A DNA stretch of 64,000 nt from Enterovibrio gelatinilyticus (GTDB taxonomy: Bacteria; Pseudomonadota; Gammaproteobacteria; Enterobacterales; Vibrionaceae), in NCBI RefSeq assembly GCF_028683095.1, contig NZ_JAJUBC010000001.1, forward strand, positions 290,197 through 354,196, in the 5' to 3' direction. The translations under genes were made by a program, and so were the position numbers. This document shows, one piece after another, positions 53,874 to 62,400 of the stretch. The number at the start of each line of letters is the position of its first letter. The stretch's first letter is position 1. The notes under the pieces are model-generated. The model searched no databases, was not told the DNA's origin, and saw nothing but the letters and a program-made list of their open reading frames with translations.

Positions 53874-56787
53874 ATTCCTTTACACTATGTCGGCGAGCTT
53901 CACGGCGGTTTTTCTCGTCGTGATTGCCGTCGTCGTCATGCTTTGGGCCTCTCACTTTGCTCGAGCACTAAGTAAAAATAGGTCTGGAATCTTCCGGCCT
54001 ATTTACCTCCCCTATACGCTTTATACCGTGTTTATTTCACTGTGGATTCTTTCTAACGCATACTTTCAATCAGATCTTCTTGTGACCTCTAGTGCCAAAA
54101 CCACCCTGGTGATGGCGCTACTTGCGAACGCATTTTCTGGCCTTGCATTTGCATTGGCCTATCTTTTCTCGTGCAGATTGATTTCAGAGCGTGAAGGGCT
54201 TGAATTGAAACGCCGGCAATGGATATTGTTTGGCACAACTTGCACCATCATCTTATTCACAAATGTACTGCCCGGAATGAATATCACGCATGTTGATGTC
54301 TACGATGTTGGTGATTTTATCATTCATTTCGGGCCAGCGAGTGGGTTGTTCTTTGGCATTCTTCTGCTTTTGGTCGTACTTACGCTCGCTAATTTCATCC
54401 GCTCGAGCCGAAGTTCTCAGAGGCTTAAGAAAGTAAAAGCCTCCTACATGGTCTTTGGCATGGTCGGGTTTATTCTCTCGACCTTTCTCGCCCACTTCCT
54501 GATACCCGTATTATTCAACGACTTTTCGATGGCTTGGGTGCCACCTGCTTTATCAATTATTGAAGCCATCATGGTGGGTTACGCTTTACTTCATAATCGA
54601 TTTTATAGCAGTCGATACATTGCTATGGTCACCATCAGTTTCATTGCTAACGCAACATTGTACGTGACACCAATCGTTTTCATTGGCATGCAACAACTCA
54701 AACAAGCCACGCTGCTCATTGTCGCTTGGACATTGCTCACGGGTATATTCTGGCCCCGCTCTCATGCAGCAATTCGAAGGGCGGTTAACCAATTACTTTA
54801 CCGCAAGAATGGTAACCCCGTTGAAAGCATTTGTAATTTGATTGGGGAGTTTCGTTATTCCACTGACGAAGCCGTCGTTAAACTCAATCACGTACTGAAT
54901 GCGAGAGATGGACGTATTCAGAAAGTCGGCAATAACGCTGAGACCAACGTTTTTGTATCCTGCTTTCAAGGCGATCGCTCGGTACTCGTCAAGGAAGAAC
55001 TTGAGTATCAAATTCGGCACGACAAATCTGATGATTGCGAATCATTGACGAGTCTTGCCAAGGAAATGGGCAACACTGGCACCTCTTTGGTCTTACCAAT
55101 CACCAACGAAAAAAACGAAGTGACTCACTTGTACATGGTGTCCAAACAGAATGAGAACGAGCTATTCGCCAGTGAAGAGATCATGGGCTTGCAGCGTCTT
55201 TTTGACGAGGCCAATCGATTCATTATTACCGAAGATAAGGTCCGGAAGTCCCAAGTTTTGGCGGGCTCCATCGCCCATGAAATCCGTAACCCACTGACCA
55301 AAATCAAATACCACTTTGAACGTATAGATGCAGACATGTTTAACGTAGAGAGTGGCTCTATCAGCCCATTTGCGTCACACAACATGAAGAAAATCTATCA
55401 AGAACTCGCAGAAGGACAGAAAGCAGTTCAACTTGGTACACGCTTTATCGACGCCATTCTTGATGAATTGCGCGGAGAAGGGATCAAAACAGAAGTATTC
55501 GAACACTACTCTGTGGCGGAGTTGACTGAGCAGGTTCTCAGTGATTTCAGCTTCTATAGCGACAATTATCGTGATCGCATCAATCTAAGCATAAAAGATG
55601 ATTTTATTTTTAAAGGTAGTGACACCTTATTCAGCTTCATGCTGTTCAATCTGCTAAAGAATGCGGTGCACTACTTTGAAGCTTACCCAAACAGTCAAGT
55701 CAACATCCAGTTCAAAAAGAATGGCGAATACAATGAGCTGCATATCGTAGACACAGGGCCCGGTATTTCTATCGAACATCAGGCTCACATCTTTGATGAT
55801 TTTTACTCACATGGCAAAGAGCAAGGCAATGGGCTTGGCCTCTCGTATTGTATGCGTGTTATGCAATCGTTCGATGGCAACATCGTTTGCCGCTCATTGC
55901 CAGAAAAATACACGGAGTTCGTCCTCTATTTCCCTTCAGTGGACGAACAAACATATGACGAAGAAACCAAGGGGATTGTTTCTTCTTACCTCGAAACAAA
56001 ATCCATCATCGTTGTCGGTGACAATCTCGCGAGTAACTGGTTGTCCAGTGAGCTGCAATTATTGACCAATAACATCCAACACGCTGCAGACATCGAAACA
56101 GGTATTAGTCATGCGTGCCAACACCCTGTTGACATCATCGCTATCGATAGCGCACTAGTTGTACAAGGGAGCAATTTACTCAAGGCCCTGAGAGCGGGAG
56201 ATCTTGGACACGACTTACAAGTGACTCCGATTTTGTATTTCAGCAATGACACTACCAATGAACACGATCGGTCATTGAACAGTGTCGATTTGATACAAGG
56301 GCGAATAGCAGGCATCAACAACCGCTTCGCACTTCACCGATCGCTAGAATGCCTTATTGACGAAGGCCGCCTAACAAAATTGGGAAGTTTAATTGGAAAA
56401 CGCGTTCTCGTTGTCGACGACATGCAAGTCAACCGGCTCCTCGTTCAAGCGTATCTAACCAGTGAAGGGGTTATCGTCAATCAAGCAGTCTCTGGAGAAG
56501 AAGCGGTTGCGAAAGTCACTGCCGAGACATTTGATCTTGTTCTTATGGATATTCACATGCCGGGAATGGGAGGCATTAAAGCCGCCCAAAAAATACGTGA
56601 TTTAAATGCCAGCACAATTATTGTCGCACTGTCTGGCGAATACAGTGAGGATACTAGGTCATCGATTGAATGCGCGATGCATGATCACCTTGTTAAGCCC
56701 ATCACCAAACAGCAACTCATCAAAACACTGACCAAATGGTTAGCCACGAAAAAACACCTCGTCGATAACGCTCAACGTCAGGCGTAG
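53866..56787 (+). CDS. luxN: LuxN-type hybrid sensor kinase with an extra degenerate receiver domain
   Basis: 973 residues. About nine membrane helices fill residues 1-310, including the signature AWVPPALSIIEAIMVGYALL then HNRFYSSRY, as in V. harveyi LuxN. The kinase core has the phospho-His in GSIAHEIRNPLTKIKYH (His471, the same number as in LuxN), N-box LFNLLKNAVHYFE, DTGPGIS and GNGLGLSYC. The C-terminal receiver is intact (Asp851/852, phospho-acceptor Asp895, Lys944). Between kinase and receiver there is an added segment of about 124 residues (roughly 710-835) that reads as a second, degenerate receiver: VVGDN for VVDD, AIDS with Asp761, and no conserved Lys. It should detect the LuxM product and feed the quorum-sensing phosphorelay. 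Confidence 0.9.
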   Translation: MLEFLYTMSASFTAVFLVVIAVVVMLWASHFARALSKNRSGIFRPIYLPYTLYTVFISLWILSNAYFQSDLLVTSSAKTTLVMALLANAFSGLAFALAYLFSCRLISEREGLELKRRQWILFGTTCTIILFTNVLPGMNITHVDVYDVGDFIIHFGPASGLFFGILLLLVVLTLANFIRSSRSSQRLKKVKASYMVFGMVGFILSTFLAHFLIPVLFNDFSMAWVPPALSIIEAIMVGYALLHNRFYSSRYIAMVTISFIANATLYVTPIVFIGMQQLKQATLLIVAWTLLTGIFWPRSHAAIRRAVNQLLYRKNGNPVESICNLIGEFRYSTDEAVVKLNHVLNARDGRIQKVGNNAETNVFVSCFQGDRSVLVKEELEYQIRHDKSDDCESLTSLAKEMGNTGTSLVLPITNEKNEVTHLYMVSKQNENELFASEEIMGLQRLFDEANRFIITEDKVRKSQVLAGSIAHEIRNPLTKIKYHFERIDADMFNVESGSISPFASHNMKKIYQELAEGQKAVQLGTRFIDAILDELRGEGIKTEVFEHYSVAELTEQVLSDFSFYSDNYRDRINLSIKDDFIFKGSDTLFSFMLFNLLKNAVHYFEAYPNSQVNIQFKKNGEYNELHIVDTGPGISIEHQAHIFDDFYSHGKEQGNGLGLSYCMRVMQSFDGNIVCRSLPEKYTEFVLYFPSVDEQTYDEETKGIVSSYLETKSIIVVGDNLASNWLSSELQLLTNNIQHAADIETGISHACQHPVDIIAIDSALVVQGSNLLKALRAGDLGHDLQVTPILYFSNDTTNEHDRSLNSVDLIQGRIAGINNRFALHRSLECLIDEGRLTKLGSLIGKRVLVVDDMQVNRLLVQAYLTSEGVIVNQAVSGEEAVAKVTAETFDLVLMDIHMPGMGGIKAAQKIRDLNASTIIVALSGEYSEDTRSSIECAMHDHLVKPITKQQLIKTLTKWLATKKHLVDNAQRQA

Positions 56788-56810
56788 TAATCCCTTTCAA
56801 AATATCTCTC

Positions 56811-56843
56811 CCCCAACAATCTAGTCTCTTTAGATTGTTGGGG
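56811..56843. terminator. Perfect 13-bp hairpin between luxN and the helicase gene
   Basis: CCCCAACAATCTA (56811-56823) pairs exactly with TAGATTGTTGGGG (56831-56843) over a 7-nt loop, 23 bases past the luxN stop and between convergent genes. It lacks a clear T-run on either side. Confidence 0.55.
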
Positions 56844-56910
56844 AATACATGAGACTCGACCTGTCGACTGATGAACCGAACAATACCTATCAACTCTAGG
56901 ACAGCTTGCC

Positions 56911-58857
56911 TTAGAATTGCTCACAAAGTGCTTTCACATCAGCAAACGGATAATGGCTAAATTGACCAAAACCAGCGGTTCGTCCCACACGAAGCCGTCC
57001 CGTCAATGGAGAGGAAATACCACATAAGTACCTCGCAACCGCTTCAGCTGTCACTACTTCCATCTTGGCGGCATCAAACAAGGGTTGGCAAGCTGCCTTA
57101 AGTTGATCTAACTCCAACTGGGCTAGCGGTGAACCACCAGGCAATACCGCAATTTCACCGCGACACACAGAGCAATGACCACATTGTTCTGGAGCATGCT
57201 CATCCGCAAAGTAACTGGCTAAACGATGGCTCAAACAAGTTTGTGTTTCAAACAATGCCAGCATGGCATGAATTCGCTCTACTTCACTCTGCTCCTTGTT
57301 TTGAAACATTTGATGGATACGTTCACTAAGATCACTCGCCTCTTGCCCTTGGCACGCCTCAGGACGGCAGATATTAAAAACATCCGTCATCTGTTTGCTT
57401 TCTAGTTCAATCCACCCACGTTCTGCAAAGTAATCCAATGCTTTGACCGCACGCTGACGGTCTGCCTGATAACCTTGCCAAAGCGCTTCAAAATCCACGG
57501 TATGCCAAGTACGAGATTTGGGGGATGAATCAAATACGGCTTTCACAAACTGCTGACGTTCACCATCGAACTTCGCCAGTATATTGTCGGTGCTAACTAA
57601 AGCCTTAAATCGATAATCGGCGAAGTAACTAAATTTCGGTTCTATCACCCCTTCTAGTTCTAAGTACACCAACAATGTTTTAAGCGGTAGTTGCCGTATG
57701 TTGGTATCTCTAGACAGTCGATTGAGCATCACCTCCCAAGCACTGCCCAGTGGCGTTGTTCCTATTTCATCGATCACTGCACGAATGGCAGAATGATCCG
57801 GCGTATCGCCGTAGACAAAATTTTCCAACACACTTAGGGATTCTCGATTGGCTAACACGGTACATGTAGAGGATTGACCATCGCGCCCTGCTCGACCGAT
57901 TTCTTGGCTATAGTTTTCTATAGACTTTGGCAAGTCGTAATGGATCACAGAACGAATATCAGACTTGTCGACGCCCATACCAAATGCGATTGTCGCCACA
58001 ATGCAATTAATACCGCCTTCCATGAAACGACTCTGAATATTTTGACGTAGTTCATTTGGCAGACCAGCATGATAGGCGTGCGCTGGCACACCGTGTTGCT
58101 GAAGAAAGTCAGCGACAGATTGCGCGGTATTTTGCAGTGTCACATAAATAATCGTGGGAGCCGAATCATGACGATGAACTTGCTCTAACAATACCTCAGA
58201 TTTTGTGTTCTCTGTGCACGCAATGACATTGAGATCTAAGTTCTCACGATAAAATCCCGTAATAACAATATTTTCAGACTCAATGCCAAACTTATTACCC
58301 ATATCCTCTATCACTTTCGGCGTCGCCGTTGCCGTTAGCAATAACACCTGGGGAATATTAAGTTGCCGGCAATATACCGGCAACTTTAAATAATCAGGGC
58401 GGAAGTTATGCCCCCACTCTGAAATACAGTGAGCTTCATCTATTACCATCAATGAAATAGAAACTGATGATATAAACTGTCTAAAGCGTTCATTTTTTAG
58501 ACGCTCGACAGAAATCATGAGTATTTTTATCTCTCCCGCCTTTACGCCACGCATGACTTCTCTCGATTCATCATACGTCAGAGAGGAGTCAATCGATGCA
58601 GCCGCAATGCCTCGACTTTTTAGAAAGTCGAGCTGGTCTTTCATCAGTGCTAACAGCGGGGATATGACAAGAGTTAGATTTGGGAGGTGTAGTGCAGGCA
58701 ACTGATAACAGAGAGATTTACCAGACCCAGTTGGAAAAATAGCCGCGGAAGAGTGTCCAGACAGCACATTATCGACTACCTGTTGTTGCCCGCCTCGCAA
58801 GCTTTCAAAACCAAAAACCTGATTCAGTGTATGTAAATAGCTGACACTCGTGCTCAT
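56911..58857 (-). CDS. RecQ-family ATP-dependent DNA helicase
   Basis: 648 residues. Helicase motifs in order: FPTGSGKSLCYQLPAL (I), ISPLLALMKDQ (Ia), VIDEAHCISEWGHNFRPDY (II with the RecQ aromatic loop), LLLTATAT (III), VATIAFGMGVDKSDIRSVIHYDLP (V) and QEIGRAGRDGQ (VI). A zinc-binding RQC subdomain with Cys in CGHCSVC is near residue 560. The C-terminus carries no recognisable HRDC domain, which distinguishes it from the housekeeping RecQ of E. coli. It unwinds DNA 3' to 5' in repair or recombination. It stands alone. Confidence 0.9.
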   Translation of the reverse strand: MSTSVSYLHTLNQVFGFESLRGGQQQVVDNVLSGHSSAAIFPTGSGKSLCYQLPALHLPNLTLVISPLLALMKDQLDFLKSRGIAAASIDSSLTYDESREVMRGVKAGEIKILMISVERLKNERFRQFISSVSISLMVIDEAHCISEWGHNFRPDYLKLPVYCRQLNIPQVLLLTATATPKVIEDMGNKFGIESENIVITGFYRENLDLNVIACTENTKSEVLLEQVHRHDSAPTIIYVTLQNTAQSVADFLQQHGVPAHAYHAGLPNELRQNIQSRFMEGGINCIVATIAFGMGVDKSDIRSVIHYDLPKSIENYSQEIGRAGRDGQSSTCTVLANRESLSVLENFVYGDTPDHSAIRAVIDEIGTTPLGSAWEVMLNRLSRDTNIRQLPLKTLLVYLELEGVIEPKFSYFADYRFKALVSTDNILAKFDGERQQFVKAVFDSSPKSRTWHTVDFEALWQGYQADRQRAVKALDYFAERGWIELESKQMTDVFNICRPEACQGQEASDLSERIHQMFQNKEQSEVERIHAMLALFETQTCLSHRLASYFADEHAPEQCGHCSVCRGEIAVLPGGSPLAQLELDQLKAACQPLFDAAKMEVVTAEAVARYLCGISSPLTGRLRVGRTAGFGQFSHYPFADVKALCEQF

Positions 58858-59440
58858 TTCCGCCCCGGCAAATCAATTAGATAAAGCAATGCTGGAGTTT
58901 ACACGTCCCTGAGCCTAACGACGAGCGATTGATAGCAAAAAATATAGGTGCTTATATTTTACAAGCAAGTCATTTCAACATACAGAAAGTGTTGAGTTTT
59001 TCCTAATAAGCATAGAAAAACATGCATGATTTACAGAAAACCGACATGAGTCATAGAAAGCAGAAAATTAAAGTACATCATTCTATTTAAAGCCTCATTT
59101 TACACTCAAAAAAATGCACATTCTCTCAAAGAACCAAACGCCACTTTCATTGAAAAACCAGCCCACTTACAAACCCATACAAAAAACCAGAGTATTTCCT
59201 ACTTTATCTAATACAAATAAGGGCAATCCCTAAATTAGATATTCATAAGAAAACCATTTTCTAAAGTTTGCAACAACATTGTAAGCATCACTTCAACTAG
59301 CCTTTTAACCAACAAAGTCTGCGTGAATCGAATCAAGGTTATCACGCTAGAAAACGACGACATTATGTAAGAGAAATTAGGCTCAAATAACTAACCATCT
59401 CTGTCATTTCAATACAACCAAAAGGATTGTAACTTTGGCC
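58858..59440. other. 583-bp AT-rich intergenic region before the protease gene
   Basis: Clearly more AT-rich than its neighbours, with several runs of A and T and no credible reading frame. It separates divergent genes and presumably holds the protease promoter. No repeats or structured RNA recognised. Confidence 0.5.
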
Positions 59441-62400
59441 ATGTTGAATCAAAATTCTCAGAAAAATAAAAGTGAACCAAGCCAAAAACAAAACAATGAA
59501 GTGAATAAAAACAGACAGAGAAGACGACTTATCTCCTTAGGCGTTTTTTTGTTAAGTTCCGCTTTTGTTATCGGTGCTAACCAACCTTTAAACCTCCACA
59601 CTATTCCAGCTCCGTTAAGCGTTTCAATTTCAAACGCAGCGATACTTGACACAAAATCAAACACTTCAAAAACGAAAAAAGTGCCATTTGTTCAACCAAT
59701 ATCAACGATTCCTTTTAAAGAGACCCTTGCAGGAAATGGCATTGATCATGGTGATAACCCTGATCGACCTTGGCTCAAAGCGTCCCTCAGCAATAGACCT
59801 TTTAGTGAATACTGGCTCAAGCAGGTCGATGCCCACATTAACCAGGCACGCACACCCGGCTGGTTAAAGTTCGAGCGTTATCATATCAACCAAGGCCGCG
59901 ACCCCCTTCAGTTACCCACTTTTGCGCGCATGGTTGAATCCAAACACGTTCCAGACGTGTTAACCATTCGATTACTGGATGGTGTTGAAACGACAACTGC
60001 ATTGGCAGATATCGGTTTCGAGCATAAAACATCACTAGACCCTACATCTCCTGACACTCGCGTTCATGTCTATCAAATCCCGGAAGGTATGAGCTTTGAA
60101 ACGGCGCTAGAAGTGGTCAATGCGCACCCCAATGTGGCATTTGGTGAGCCTGACTATTTGATCGAGTGGGCGCTGGCACCAAACGAATCAAACAGCGGTA
60201 TTAGCAATGGTTCCGCGTGGTGGCTAAACCAATTGAACGCCTATGAAGCATGGGAAACCATCACGGATGCGTCCGCTATTGGCCCTATCGCTGTGTATGA
60301 CCAAGGTATATTACGAAGCCACGAAGATCTAAAAGACAACTTTTGGGTTAACCCTGATGAAGTCGCTGGTAATGGCGTCGACGATGATAACAATGGCATC
60401 GTCGATGATATAAATGGTCGCACAAATACTGTCTTCGGCGGCCATGGTACGCCTGTCGCTGGTACAATCTGTGGACGTGGTGATAACGGAATCGGCTATG
60501 TGGGCAGTGCGTGGCGCTGTCAGCTTATGGATACAGGTGGTCCGTTGAGTTTTGCAGCAGCAGTCTCTGATGCAATGGCCTCACTGCGTTATGCCACCGA
60601 TAAAGGCTCAAGGATTTCAAACCACAGTTGGGGGATCAGCGGAGATTACAGCCAAGCATTCAAAGACTTGATCACTGAGATTGCAGACGACGATCACCTG
60701 ATGGTCATTGCATCACACAACTTCAATTCCAACATCGACAATAGCCCCGTTTATCCAGCGTCTTATGACAATGACAACATTCTAAGTATCGCTGCATCCA
60801 ACCAAAGTGAAGGTCGAATCAGCTATTCAAACTATGGTGCAGTCAGCGTTGATATTGCAGCACCGACAGAGTTCAACACGACCAATTCCTCGGGAGGCTA
60901 CTCTGGTTTTAGTGGCACCTCGCAAGCAACACCAGTTGTCACTGGTGTCGTGGCACTCGCATGGTCAATGGATCCGTCCATGACCTACAGAGAAATCAAA
61001 CAACTCGTCTTGGATACCGCACGTCCAGTTTCCGCTTGGAATGGACTGACTGTTTCTGAAGGTATTATTGACATGAAAAATCTCGTCGAATCAGTGATTG
61101 TGGACACTGACGGCGATGGCATTCTCGATGATGTTGACCCCGATGATGACAATGATGGCGTTCCAGATGAAGAGGACGCCTTTCCAAAAGATGCCACCGA
61201 AACAACAGATACGGACAATGACGGTATCGGCAACAATGCCGACAACGATGATGACGGCGACGGCGTAAACGATGAGGACGACTGGAAGCCACTAGACCCC
61301 AATGAGCAATATGATACGGACGGTGACGGCATCGGTAACAGCGTTGATGACGACGACGACAATGACGGCGTACTCGATGAGGACGATGCCTTCCCGCTTG
61401 ACGATTCAGAAACGACCGACACTGATGGCGACGGCGTCGGCGACAACAGTGATGTATTCCCTTCAGATCCGAATGAGTCTAAAGACTCTGATGGCGACGG
61501 TGTGGGAGACAACGGAGATATTGACCGCGATAACGATGGATTGGCCGATGATTTAGAGTCTCGTACGAGTGCAGAAATCGTAGATTGGCCGGTGCTAACG
61601 GGCGCAACCTACAACGATGGCATGCTCAGAGCTAACGGCGGTTCGTGGAGTTACCAAGCTAACTCAGCCCGTGCCTCTACCTATGGCTTTAACGACAATT
61701 ATCGCTTTAGCTTCAAGATTGATGCGCTTGGCACCTACAACATGATTGGTTTGGGTAGCGTTGAAAGTTCAGCAAGCTATACCGACATTGATTATGCACT
61801 TTACCTCGTCAATACATCGCTCAACATCTATGAAAATGGTGCTTCAATCGGTTCGTTTGGTTCTATCGCTGTTGGCGATACGTTATCCATAGAAGTCGCG
61901 CAAGGCACAGTCACCTATCGCATCAATGATGACATAGCTCGTGAGGTCACTTACAGCGGTCAAACGCCTGATTTCTATGTTGACTCCAGCTTCTATAGTG
62001 GAGAAATTCGACTCAGTGACTTGTCTCTAACGCCGCTTTCTGGCGCAGGTTTAACCGCCGATGCGGACAACGATGGCGTGACCAACGATATCGATTTGGA
62101 CTCGGACAACGACACCATTCCTGATGTCATTGAGGCAGGTTTGGCTGACAGCGATGGCAGCTTGACCGTTGACAGAATTGACCAACAAGCCAGCGTCGAT
62201 CCTGCCCCCGATTCTGACGGTGATGGCATTCCAGACTTCCTCGATCTCGAAAGCCAGAATGCTGAAAACGACGGCACCGCCTTTGACATGCACGGCTACC
62301 ACTTCGCGGCATTCGACACCAACGGTGACGGCATGCTAAACCTTCAAGATGGTGAAGGCGGCGGCGATGTGAACGGCAATGGCGTTGACGATCGTGCCGA

